Assembly: GCA_037127255.1 (NCBI GenBank)
Contig: JBANSL010000013.1
Coordinates: forward strand, 80,482,188-80,546,187
Source of the DNA: Persicaria tinctoria
Taxonomy: Eukaryota > Streptophyta > Magnoliopsida > Caryophyllales > Polygonaceae
Reading direction: 5' to 3'
Length of the DNA stretch: 64,000 nt
The notes under the pieces were generated by a model. That model had not been told where the DNA came from and did no database searches. It saw nothing but the letters and a program-made list of their open reading frames with translations. This document shows positions 55,201-64,000 of the stretch, piece by piece. Made by a program: the position numbers and the translations under genes. How positions within the stretch are numbered: position 1 is the stretch's first letter; every line of letters starts with the position of its first letter.

Positions 55201-56673
55201 CATAATGAGGAACTAAAGATAGAAGGAAATCAATAAAATGAAATATGAAGAAAAATTTCTTCTTTAAATTCCAAAAAATGAGCAAGAAGCTTCAGCAACA
55301 TTGCATCAGCACACACAAAGTAGAATACAAGGACAATCATATTCCTACGTATTAACCTCAATAAAATAATACCCCCTCTGGATCATTTCCCCCTAATTTA
55401 TGCCAAAATAAGTTCAATATACTCTAATTTATGCCTCATCCTCTCGATCTTTCCCCCATCCATTGGCCATTGCTCACGCAGGCCTCACCAGGTTAAAATC
55501 CTCCTTTTATCTCCCCCTCACCATTCACCATGACCCTTGGACCCATAGGCCATAACCATGCCATATTTCATAGAGGCTACTCAGTCCATTCTTTACATTT
55601 TTATGTTTTCCTTAAAACCACAAAATGTATATATCCGAATATCCGATACTTAAAATAACCACATAGAGCGACAAAAGGAAACAGAATGTGTACCTGTGAA
55701 TAGCCTAAAGGCTGTTGGCACACTCCTCCTTTGAGTTATCCAAAAAACATCAGTCTTCTTTGTCTTATACAACCCTGGATCAATAATAACTGGTTTCGCC
55801 CTCTGAGACCTACAATCACAGTCATGAAGCAACTATGAATTCAAGGCACTCACATTACAAGCACGGCTGAATCAATATCAATCAGAGAGTCTTAACAGTA
55901 GTAAGAGGAAATTACTCTTTCCATCCCATGTTGCTAGTGTGATCAATGAAGTTAAGATCCCGCGGCAAATACGAAAACGTGTGCAGCAGATCTAATCAAA
56001 CAAGGAACATGAAATTGACACAATCCAAGTGACAAAACTAGACCAACATTGCAAGAAAACAACGAATTTTAGCTCCAAATTTACCATCTTGGGTGACAAG
56101 AGGGTAATCAGAAGCACTGAGATTGATGAACCAATCCCAATCCCCACCCTCTTTCAACAAAATAGAGGCGGCATGAAGGGTGTTCGCCACCATAGTCGGT
56201 CCCCTGTAAGTCACCAAATTTGCCTTGGTGATCATCCTCACATTCCCAAACTGACGGAAAATCGGGTGATCCTTGATGGAAATCCGCAATTCGGCCCTCT
56301 CCTGATCGGAAGACTCCAAATCCAAGTGCACGACGTACTGATTCCGCGGGTGGTAGAGCGCGAGGAGCGTCCTCAAGAGCGGCCTCCCGTCGCCAGCGGA
56401 GCCGGAGATGAGATACGCGAAGCGGGGAGGCGGGGGCAGGGCGGAGATCGGGAGTGGCCGGAGCTTCGATTCGACGAAGACGGAGGGAGGGGCGGAGGAG
56501 CGACGGAAGGAGAAAAAGAGGATTGGGGCGCCATTGGAGGGAGTTAGGGTTGTGAGGAAAAGGACAAAGAGAGAGATAACGGAGGCGATTGCGAGTGGAA
56601 AGATCCATTTTTTCTCCATTGTTGTGGATTGCGGGTGCCGCAGATTAACGTAGTAATTCTTCAGCCTCTTCAT
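52211..56673 (-). CDS. Beta-glucuronosyltransferase, GT14 family (GlcAT14-like)
   Basis: Four exons on the minus strand: 56673-56085, 55991-55916, 55809-55694 and 52740-52211. All introns are GT-AG and phases agree; 436 residues. The start is the upstream ATG (MKRLKNYYVNLRHPQS), which matches the N-terminus of Arabidopsis GlcAT14 proteins. A signal-anchor helix (WIFPLAIASVISLFVLFLTT) at about residues 21-40 makes it a Golgi type II membrane protein. The GT14 core follows: PPRFAYLISGSAGD, YVVHLD, NLVTYRGPTMVANTLHA, DWDWFINLSASDYPL, FIDHTSN, WITQRRSVPTAF, WGWDSLPRMVLMYY, FLSSPEGYFHTV, and DLHFISWDEPPKQHP. The family adds glucuronic acid to beta-galactans of arabinogalactan proteins. Length is close to the usual 440-450. 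No defects seen. Confidence 0.95.
52741..55693 (-). other. Third intron of GlcAT14-like gene, 2.95 kb
   Basis: GT-AG bounded (donor at 55693, acceptor at 52741-52742 on the minus strand). Much longer than the other introns (93 and 106 bp). No coding domain or transposon terminus was recognised in it. A slightly AT-rich stretch near 54600-54660 repeats AAATATTT..CTAT words. Confidence 0.8.
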
Positions 56674-56930
56674 CTCCTTGGAATCAATTCAAATCAACCA
56701 GACACCCAGTTTCAGAGGTTGATCGAGAAAATGTGAAATTGGAGGAAACTCGTGATTCAGATTTGTGGGTTATTGTTAACGGAGATGATCTGTGAGTTGC
56801 AGAGACGTAGAAGTGGCAGGTGAATGAATGGAGGTTGAAACCCAAATTTGCGTGGAGTTTGAATTCACACACTTTCATTTTTACCTTATCTTTCTCTGTT
56901 TCTTCCAGATAGAAATGGAAATGATGACGT
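56674..56930 (-). promoter_or_regulatory. 5' flank of GlcAT14-like gene
   Basis: Only about 260 bp separate the start codon from the TRIM insertion at 56936. Any core promoter and 5' UTR must lie here, unless the TRIM interrupts the promoter. No TATA box assigned. Confidence 0.4.
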
Positions 56931-56935
56931 CAGAT

Positions 56936-57515
56936 TATTAAGATGCCAAAGGATAGATTGTCCCGCGTCGAAAATTGAGCATAACATAACAAGTCCTAAT
57001 ATATGAGTCGGTGGACTACTCTTTTTATTGTTAATTGGTTTTAGAATGGAACCTAGGCTACTAGTGCATGTGCGCTCGTGCACATGATCCCCAGTAATCG
57101 GTCCTGATATGGTATGAGAGCGGTTAGCCTAACGACTCGTGTCGATCCTGGTCTGGGTTATCCAATTGTCTAAGTCTCAACTAGATGGTCATTCATAGTT
57201 GGACTTGCGGGGGCGTGTTAAGATGTAAAAGTATAAAGTGTCCCATATCAAAAGGTTAGACTTGCGGGGCGTGTTAAGATGTGAAAGTATTAAGTGTCTC
57301 ACATCAAAAGTTGAGCATAACAAGCCCTAATATATGATAAGTGTCCCACATCAAAAGTTGAGCATAACAAGCCCTAATATATGAGTCGGTGGACTACTCC
57401 TTCAATTGGCAATTGGTTTTAGAATGGAACCTCACTCGGCTTGTGTGCTAGGCTACTAGCGCATGTGCGCCCGTGCACACGACCCCCAGTCATCGGTCCG
57501 AGTCGGACTTTGATA
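56936..57515 (+). mobile_element. Complete TRIM retrotransposon with TG...TA ends
   Basis: A 580 bp element flanked by CAGAT at 56931-56935 and 57516-57520. LTR1 is 56936-57109 (starts TATTAAGATG). A primer site TGGTATGAGAGC begins at 57110 and an internal region of only about 106 bp follows. A G-rich tract (ACTTGCGGGGGCG) precedes LTR2 at 57216-57515 (TGTTAAGATG...). Both LTRs end in GATA, so they terminate in TA and not the usual CA. LTR2 is enlarged by two partial tandem duplications. No coding capacity. This is the layout of a terminal-repeat retrotransposon in miniature. Confidence 0.85.
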
Positions 57516-57520
57516 CAGAT

Positions 57521-57864
57521 GAGATAAGTATATGGAATTTTTGTTGGTTGGGCAGTCGTGCTCGTGCATATGGCTCGTGATTTACGTTATCTTACCGAGG
57601 CTAAACTACGTCGTATCATGAGATCAAATGGTATAAGGTGCTTTCTTATGCCTCCTTGCTATGAGATCAAGGTTCAAATCCAATCGGAACAATTTGTGCT
57701 TTAGTGAGTACTTTACAGTTTGCCGCTTAGTTTACTCTGCTCGTTTTGAGTTTGTCTTGTGGCTTGTCGCTTGGCTTACTCGGCTGAGCTCGACTCGTGG
57801 AGGATTAGTCGATAACCTCGGAACCTCCACGTTATAAAAAAAAATTTGTCGTATCGTTCCCTTT
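57521..57864. other. Intergenic, no gene seen
   Basis: Contains GCTTGTCGCTTGGCTTACTC-like words but no coding domain. Confidence 0.5.
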
Positions 57865-58035
57865 TCCTTTTTTTTTTAAGTAAAGATTCAAGATCAGACA
57901 AGTCTAATTCTCGAGAGGCTAACAAGTCCGCAACGGAAACCGCGTAAACATACCATACAAAGAAAAAACAAGCACAACAAAACAAGCAAAAAAAGCCTGC
58001 AACAAGACGACTAAGAAAAAAACTCATTAGTTATG
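57865..58035 (-). repeat. LINE-like 3' tail, truncated copy
   Basis: On the minus strand: AGAATTAGACTTGTCTGATC, then TTGAATCTTTACTTAAAAAA. This is the same tail as at 22377 and 8713. Confidence 0.4.
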
Positions 58036-58079
58036 TGTAAATACGTAAAGGTCAGACATGGTGTATGTAAATAGCGCTT

Positions 58080-58215
58080 TTATATGAGCTGAGTATAGCT
58101 CGAACTCGGCTCAGACTCGACTCAATAAAAGCTCGGCTCGAGCTTGTTTATTTTCTAAACAAGTCAAGTATGAGCACATTTTTAAGCTCGGTTCAAAACT
58201 CAACTAGCTCGATTT
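58080..58215. repeat. GCTCGGCTCGAGCT-type repeat
   Basis: Dense AGCTCG/GGCTCGAGCT words in both orientations, a common degenerate transposon-derived sequence in plants. The parent element is not resolved. Confidence 0.45.
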
Positions 58216-58284
58216 AAGCTCGAATAGGGGGTCTTAATGCTACACATATGTGTGTGTGTCAACATTTCTATTAATTTTTTTGGG

Positions 58285-60460
58285 GGAATGCACACTCACT
58301 GCTTGCTTTCTCATCAACGGCATGATCCACATCCCCTCTTCTATCCTCAAAGGCAAAACACCCTATGAATGTCTCTTTAATAAACCTCCTGTTACACGTC
58401 TGTCATTCCTCTGTTATTCCTTGTTCCACCGACAAAACACATCTTCGGGTCTTCGGATGCCTCTGTTACGCGTTTGTCATTCCTCGTTCCACCAACAAAT
58501 TCTCTCCTCGCAATCGTAAGTGTTTGTTTATCGGATATCCCTTTGGTTAGAAGGGATGACTCCTCTATGATCTCATTACTCATCAGGTCTTTGTCTCTCG
58601 AGACGTCTCGTTTCATGAGGATATAATTCCATATGCTAAAACTGAGACCCCTGCTCCTGATCCCCCTATCTACCCTTCCCCTCCTACCCACGATGAGTCC
58701 CTGCAGCCTGTCGGCAACCAGCTGGCACCCACTCAACCATCTCCTCCACCACCTCCTCGTCGGTCTACTCGTCCCCACACCCCATCAGTGCTGCTAAGAG
58801 ACTAGGTGTGCCACACTCTTTCCAAGGTAGATCCTATCTCGGGCGGCGCCTCATCTTCTTCCATCACGTCGTCATGTACACCTCACCCCTTAGCAAATTA
58901 TGTCAATACACATTCTGTTACTCCTGTGCACAACAATTTCTTGGCTGCCATTACCGCCACTCCAGAGCCATCGTCTTTCCAGGAGGCATTTCCTCACCAG
59001 CATTGGCGGGATGCTATGCGCTCCGAAATTGATGCACTTCATCGCAATGTCACTTGGAAAGTCACTGACTTGCCTCGTCACAAGAAGGCTATCGGGTGTA
59101 AGTGGGTTTTCCGAATGAAATACAACTCAGACGATAGTATTGAGCGGTATAAAGCTCGTCTTGTGGTTCTTGGCAATAGACAGGTTGAGGGCACTAATTA
59201 TTCTGAGACATTTGCTCCGGTTGCTAAATTGGTGTCTGTCAAAGTCTTTCTTGCAGTTTCTTCTATTCAGAATTGGGAACTTTATCAGATGTACGTTCAC
59301 AACGCATTTCTTCATGGTGATCTTGATGAAGAAGTTTACATGTCCATGCCTTTTGGGTTCTCTATTGTTGGCCCAAAGTGTGTCGACTTCACAAATCACT
59401 TTATGGGCTCCGCCAGGTTCCCAGAAATTGGTTTTCAAAGTTGGCCTCTGCCCTTCGTCAGGTCGGCTTCTCTCGGTCTTATGCTGACTACTCTCTTTTC
59501 TCTTGTGCTCGGTCTGGTGTCATTCTGCATGTGCTTATTTATGTCGATGGTTTGATTATTACGGGCAACAAATCTAACTCTATCACTCGGTTCAAGACTT
59601 ATCTTCACTCTCACTTTCATATGAAAGATCTTGGACATCTCAAGCACTTTCTAAGCATTCTGGTCTCTAGAACCACCTCTGCCATTTTTTTTATCTCATC
59701 ATAAATATACTCTGGATATTCTAGGAGAGGTAGGTCTCCTTGGCTCCAAAATTGCGGCTTTCTCTATGGAACAAAACCACACACTTGCTCTCGACACTAG
59801 TCCGGTTCTCCAACAGCCGGAAAAGTATCGACGAGTTATTGGCCGTCTCATCTACTTGACGATCACTAGACCCGATCTTTCTTACTTAGTTCACATTTTG
59901 GCTCAGTTCATGCAGCAACCTCGCTAGGCTCATTGGACGACTGCTTTGATCGCCTGTTGTGACTCCGACTATGACACTTGTCCACTGACATGCCCATCAC
60001 TCACCGGTTACATCGTCAAGCTAGACGAGTCCCCAGTGTCCTGGAAAACCAAGAAGCAGACTACATTAATTCTCTCGCTCTTCTGCTGAGGCTAAGTACC
60101 AAGCAATGGCGACAACCACATGTGAGCTGATTTGGCACAAGGCTCTCCTCATGTGAGCTGATTTGGCACAAGGCTCTCCTCCGCTCTCTTGGTTTTGTTC
60201 ATCGCAACCCTATGTGCTTATGGTGTGACAATCAGTCGGCACTCCACATCGCTACTAATCTAGTGTTTCATGAGCACATGGAACATATTGAAGTTGACTG
60301 CCGCCTTGTGCAAGATCATGTTCAATCCGACAACATTGCACTGTCTCACATTCGCTCTTCGAATAAGCTGGCGCCTGGCGAACATTTTTACCAAGCACTA
60401 GGACAACAGCAATTTCATTTCCTCTTGGGCATTCATCATCAACATGCTCCAACTTGAGGG
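58285..60460 (+). pseudogene. Degenerate Copia element, integrase end to RNase H
   Basis: 5'-truncated. It starts in the integrase C-terminal region (LKGKTPYECLFNKPPV) and runs through RT (KAIGCKWVFRMKYNSDDSIE, YKARLVVLGNRQVEG, HNAFLHGDLDEEVYM) to RNase H remnants and the terminal NKLAPGEHF-like end. Frame breaks occur near 58390, 58550, 59375 and 59700. The catalytic YVDD has become YVDG (near 59538). A 32 bp tandem duplication breaks RNase H at 60118-60181. Clearly inactive. Confidence 0.88.
60118..60181 (+). repeat. 32 bp tandem duplication
   Basis: CATGTGAGCTGATTTGGCAC followed by AAGGCTCTCCTC is present twice head to tail inside the degenerate Copia RNase H region. Confidence 0.9.
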
Positions 60461-60468
60461 GGAGTTTT

Positions 60469-60589
60469 TGTGGAATATTGAGATCTTGGTTTATCTTTAT
60501 CACATCTTCTCTTTTGGGATAGAATTTCTCATATACATATAACATATAAACAACGTTAATCAATGGAAAAGATCAGACTTTCTCTCTCA
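60469..60589 (+). repeat. 3' LTR of degenerate Copia
   Basis: Preceded by the polypurine tract TTGAGGGGGAG. It starts TGTGGAATATTGAGATC, a common Copia LTR start, and ends near TCTCTCTCA. No 5' LTR remains in the window, so the right border is approximate. Confidence 0.6.
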
Positions 60590-60884
60590 AAATTCTTCAA
60601 AAACTTCAAATCCAAAGTACACGAAGAATTACAAATACATAAGCTCACTACAAAAAGCTAGCTAGTGTGTGAAAAAGAATTATTATGTAGAAACAGCCAC
60701 TTGAGAGGAAATTAAAGGATATGTTTCCCCGTAGGGGAAAAAAAAACAACAGCGGATCAGTTAAAATAATGAATGGCAACTCAATGATCTTGATCTTGAT
60801 GTAACTCAATGATCTTGATCTTGATGTAAGTAACTCAATGAACAAAAAAAATCAAGAATGAAATGAGAGAAAAAGATATATAAC
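60590..60884. other. Spacer between Copia remnant and LBD gene, with short repeats
   Basis: AACTCAATGATCTTGATC occurs three times (60778, 60803, 60883), the last overlapping the LBD stop region. Probably includes the LBD 3' UTR. Confidence 0.6.
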
Positions 60885-62304
60885 TCAATGATCTTGATCA
60901 TCACTTAGTGAGAGAGGAGTAAACCATGGAGACGAAGTTTTAAGTTGATTTTGAGACGACGCCTTAACCGTTGTAGAGGTTGATGATCCATCGCTGCATC
61001 TGCTCATCACCATATAACAATAACACATTCAATTCAATTTAATTTACACCAATTTGAAATCTATGCCAACACACAAATTATCGTTACTATTTTATTAATT
61101 TTGACTATTAGGTTGTAATTTGACCGGAATTCAAAATGATAAAAATAGAAAAATCTTCTTGTTCAACAAAAAAACAACCAAACAAACAAGAACAAGAAAA
61201 ATAATTTGTTAATAAAAACAAATCTTCATAACAAAATCAAATTCCTTTGAATAATTTTGTTAACAAGAATATATTGACCGTATTCGGCTTCTAGGAACTC
61301 ATTGGCGACGAAATATAAACAATAAGATTCGGATAGCGAAATCACACACATTCTCTTACCTATCGATGAATCGGTGGCATATAAACAATCCGAGGAGCTA
61401 TTGCTTTATGCACCTTTTCAAAGACTACTACAACTGCTTACAAACACCATTCTCCATGCGAAATGTAAGAGTTAGTGTCCTTATAAGTTGTAACTACACC
61501 ACATAGAATGACATAAATGTACATATATATGACTAACTTAGTGATATTATTAATGTACCTTGTTGATAAATCACATGCCTCTTTACCCTCAGTGTAAGAC
61601 TGTTTATCATCAGCAACCAATGCCTCGGAAACGAAGCTATCGTATGGCGACGGATCAATCTCTTGTTGCGACGGAAACTCAGCCTGCGAAACCCTAAAAA
61701 ACGGATTGCTATGGTGCAGTTGTTGCTGGGCCCACGAGGGCTTCATTTCGGCCGCGTCGTAACTCGTGCCCTCGCCGTAGTTGGAAGAATTTAGGCCGCT
61801 AGGGTTTATGCTGAGTTGGCTGAACTGCTGCAACCAAGGAGAATTAGCGACGGTGTTGTTGTTGTTGGCGACGGAGCGGTGATTCTCCTTGCGACGGACC
61901 ATCTCTATAAGGCCGCGAACGTAGGCGAGCTCGGCGACGTGGGCCTGGATCTGCTCATGGAGTTGCAACAGCACGTCGTAGCAGCCGCGGGAAGGGGACC
62001 TCTCCCACATATTCGACTCGTACTTGATCGATTTCATGGCGTCGTCTTTCTGGTCATCGCGGATGTGCTTTAGGATCCTCATCATGTTTGCGACGCCGTA
62101 GAGGCGGTGGGCGTTCTGGAAGATCTTTGGCTGGTCCGCCGGGAAGAATGGGGCCAAGGGGCAGTCGGGCGTGCACCGCCGCCTCTGGTACTTGCAGGCG
62201 GCGCAAGCCTGGCTCGCGCCGCCCTTCGACGTAATGGAGAGTAGGAGTATGAAGGGGATGACTAGACACTTCAAGAGTGCCAAAAGGGAGCTTGTGATCA
62301 ACAT
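60885..62304 (-). CDS. LOB-domain (LBD) transcription factor, class I, LBD22/27-like
   Basis: Proposed exons 62304-61559 and 60999-60885 (861 bp, 286 residues) with a 559 bp GT-AG intron whose phases agree. The LOB domain has the zinc-finger-like CAACKYQRRRCTPDC (CX2CX6CX3C), the GAS block FFPADQPKIFQNAHRLYGVA, and a coiled coil with Leu spacing (LLQLHEQIQAHVAELAYV). LBD proteins bind DNA as nuclear dimers and control organ or pollen development; LBD27 acts in pollen. The second exon encodes a Ser/Thr-rich tail ending SPWFTPLSLSDDQDH. If unspliced, the frame ends at 61438 instead. Oddity: the usual MTxKGG start reads ITSKGG (ATT at 62235), and the only upstream ATG adds a 23-residue hydrophobic leader. 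Confidence 0.88.
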
Positions 62305-62820
62305 TATTCAACTTTTAGAGGGGTTCCGAGTCTTTGTGGTGAAGGTCACGAAATGGTTTTTATATTGCAGATTTTGACTTTTTTGTTTTTAAATTTAAAT
62401 ATTATTTTATCTGGTGGTTTATAGAATCTCAACAATATCTTTAAATTTTGGTTGTCTTGGGTATGGATATGACTTAATCCCAAACAAATCCATCCACAAT
62501 TTCAGGTTTTAATTGAAAGAAAAAGAACATTTTGTTATTATTATTTTCATAAGAAGGTACTTAGGTAAGTTCCTAATTAACTATTTACCATCTATTGGGT
62601 AAAAAGTAGTATAAAAATATACAATATCAATCGTAATTCTTAATTAGTACTCGATCAATAAAAGGTAAGAAAAAACTTATGTTTCTAAATAAAATTTAGA
62701 TAATTAATAGACTTATGTTTTTTTAATAGACTTAAGTTTCTTAACGGAGGGAGTAATTAATAATTGAGTTTGAACTTTGAAGAAGTAGTACTACATCTAA
62801 ATTTCGGTGGACTATATAAC
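62305..62820. other. 5' flank of the LBD gene
   Basis: AT-rich, no gene. GTAACTTAGGT-like short words only. The proximal 100 bp includes TTTTTATATTGCAG near 62358 (minus-strand reading differs), with no confident promoter element. Confidence 0.4.
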
Positions 62821-62989
62821 GTGAGGGTCACGCCTTTCAAGCGCAAAACCAAGGCTAGTATACAAGCCGAGTGGTCGGAGTTTTATCCTAAAACTAATTG
62901 ATCATGAGAGTACATACCGTTATGTACAAACCTTGAATTTACTATATTATCAATGTGGGATACTATCCCTATATCACATATTCTCAATA
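62820..62989 (-). repeat. TRIM-family LTR remnant
   Basis: On the minus strand it starts TATTGAGAATATGTG and carries the family words TCCCACATTGATAATATAG, CAATTAGTTTTAGGATAAAA and CACTCGGCTTGTATAC. Degenerate relative of the LTRs at 47985 and 56936. No target duplication resolved. Confidence 0.6.
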
Positions 62990-63229
62990 CAACTCGAAGT
63001 AAAGTAGTACTACATTGCCAGTCCGATGCACAATCGATCCACATAAATGAAAAATTCAAGTTTTCGGTCCAAAAGATCGGCACTGGATGTACCGAAAAAT
63101 TACCACCATGAGCTAAAAGTTGCGGGACGGTCCATGTCCAATCCATTGGACAAGTTCCTGATAATATTTGTCCTTATATCGGTCTTGGACTGGCCAAAAG
63201 TTTGTTTCGGCCCGATTCGGTTTAGACCG

Positions 63230-63415
63230 ACTGAATAGTATAGATCTGTGCATAACCGGGTATCTGATCCGACACGACACGACATGTCGGATACACGAAA
63301 TCGATAACACTGAAAAGGTCGATCCAAACATGACAGGATAAATACCGGGTATCCGATATGAAAACACGAAACAGTTCCGTGTCGAATACTCGTGTAACAT
63401 GACACGACACGAACT
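63230..63415. repeat. ACACGAC-rich repeat
   Basis: Repeated CCGACACGACACGACATG and GACACGACACGAAC, with GGGTATC(T/C)GAT twice. It looks like a degenerate dispersed repeat. No coding signal. Confidence 0.5.
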
Positions 63416-63419
63416 TTTT

Positions 63420-63608
63420 TTTTTCTGATTTTTTTAGAGCAACTATTGATGTCAAAGACAGAGTAGAAAGAGCCCTTACCCGGATTCGAACTCACAACCT
63501 CTTGTTCACCCCTCCTTGAATTGGTAAATAAAGAGCTGTCATTCGGGGGTTCGAACCGGGAACCTATGACTATTATCCACAAGTCCTTTCCGGTGAGCCA
63601 TTCCGGAA
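63420..63608 (-). mobile_element. tRNA-derived SINE-like unit
   Basis: On the minus strand: TGGCTCACCGG (A-box-like) near 63603, then GGTTCGAACCC (perfect B-box) near 63560. A second T-arm-like GAGTTCGAATCCGG lies near 63500, and an A-rich tail runs at 63417-63440. Internal pol III boxes plus a tail suggest a SINE. No acceptor stem or anticodon arm folds into a tRNA, so it is not a tRNA gene. Confidence 0.5.
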
Positions 63609-63723
63609 TGGTTATGCTCCACCCCTCCTGCGAGTGCCTATGCTCCACCAATTGAGTTTTATAATGATTAAAGACATTTATTTTATTTGTATATGAAAGA
63701 AACTAATATTAAAAAAAATTACC

Positions 63724-64000
63724 GTGTCTGATAAATCCCGGTGGTCCATATAACCGTAGTGGGTCCACATGGCAGAGCGCATCATGCGCACCCGAGCCGA
63801 GCACACAAGACCAGCGGGATTCCATCCTAAAACCAATTGGCAATAGGAGGAGTGGCTCACTGACTTATATGCAAGGCTCGGGTTATTGTGTTTTTCGATG
63901 TGGGACAATCCCAAGACATCACAACACGCCCCCTCAAATGCAACTGTCTGGCCTCGCAATTAAGCCAGTTGCACTTGACGTCTTGAGCCTTAAGGTCGGC
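63724..64000 (-). repeat. TRIM-family LTR and internal region, cut by the window edge
   Basis: The minus-strand LTR starts TGTTGTGATGTC at 63926 and contains TGTCCCACATCG, CTATTGCCAATTGG and TTTTAGGATGGAATCC. It ends near 63724. Just before the LTR, on the minus strand, GAGGGGGCG is a polypurine tract. The internal part extends beyond 64000. Confidence 0.65.

Noticed and set aside
1..64000. CRISPR arrays, bacterial operons, phage or plasmid features
   Set aside because: None seen; all repeats have transposon, microsatellite or minisatellite character in a plant nuclear context.

Overview
The window is nuclear DNA of a flowering plant, most likely a dicot. The evidence is spliced genes with GT-AG introns, plant-specific protein families (an ASD-like AAA-ATPase, a GT14 glucuronosyltransferase, a LOB-domain factor), Copia and Gypsy retrotransposons primed at TGGTATCAGAGC-type sites, and many Harbinger- and Mutator-like elements. 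About three quarters is transposon-derived and strongly nested. This is accessory, possibly pericentromere-like plant DNA, since it carries a CRM-type chromovirus.

Host genes. Two intact AAA-ATPase paralogues face opposite ways (14112-15655 minus; 49016-50687 plus). A broken third copy lies between them (42048-42270 plus 47682-47850) and is split by the Gypsy element. A four-exon GlcAT14-like beta-glucuronosyltransferase runs 56673 to 52211 on the minus strand, with a 2.95 kb third intron. A two-exon LOB-domain gene runs 62304 to 60885 on the minus strand, with an odd hydrophobic N-terminus. The AAA proteins are expected at membranes or mitochondria, GlcAT14 in the Golgi making arabinogalactan protein glycans, and the LBD factor in the nucleus. 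Nothing suggests they act together.

Layout. 1-1250: minisatellite, AT-rich DNA, a Harbinger-type MITE. 1252-8580: Copia element A, carrying a TRIM-derived piece after its primer site and a nested 3 kb LTR-type insertion. 8713-11480: decayed LINE-like, GC-rich repeats. 11749-12797: two abutting TAA-flanked MITEs. 14.1-15.7 kb: AAA gene 1. 16743-21619: a full-length Copia with identical LTRs and one intact 1432-codon ORF. 22964-29896: a deleted Copia (C) that contains Copia B (23317-27830). 30.08-35.17 kb: a Mutator-like composite with a DUF1985 gene and a mudrA N-terminal fragment. 35.19-39.26 kb: Copia D, a sister of C with the same internal deletion; its 3' LTR is split by a TIR element carrying a receptor-kinase fragment. 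40.9-41.9 kb: a repeat-like block with an NHL (NDR1/HIN1-like) fragment. 42271-47681: the CRM-like Gypsy inside the AAA pseudogene. 47985-48195: a solo LTR. 49-50.7 kb: AAA gene 2. 52.2-56.7 kb: GlcAT14. 56936-57515: a complete 580 bp TRIM. 58.25-60.59 kb: a degenerate Copia. 60.9-62.3 kb: the LBD gene. 62.8-64 kb: TRIM-family LTRs and a SINE-like unit.

Target-site duplications (TSDs) found by eye fix the borders of seven LTR elements and three MITEs: GAAAG, AAACT, GTTTT, ATGCG, ACAAG, GATTG, CAGAT, TTA, TAA and TAA. The best candidates for new biology are the TG...TA TRIM family and its fusion into Copia A, the gag-less Copia pair A/B, the non-autonomous Copia pair C/D, and the DUF1985/mudrA element with its dispersed TTGGTAGGA motif and two E2F-like palindromes.
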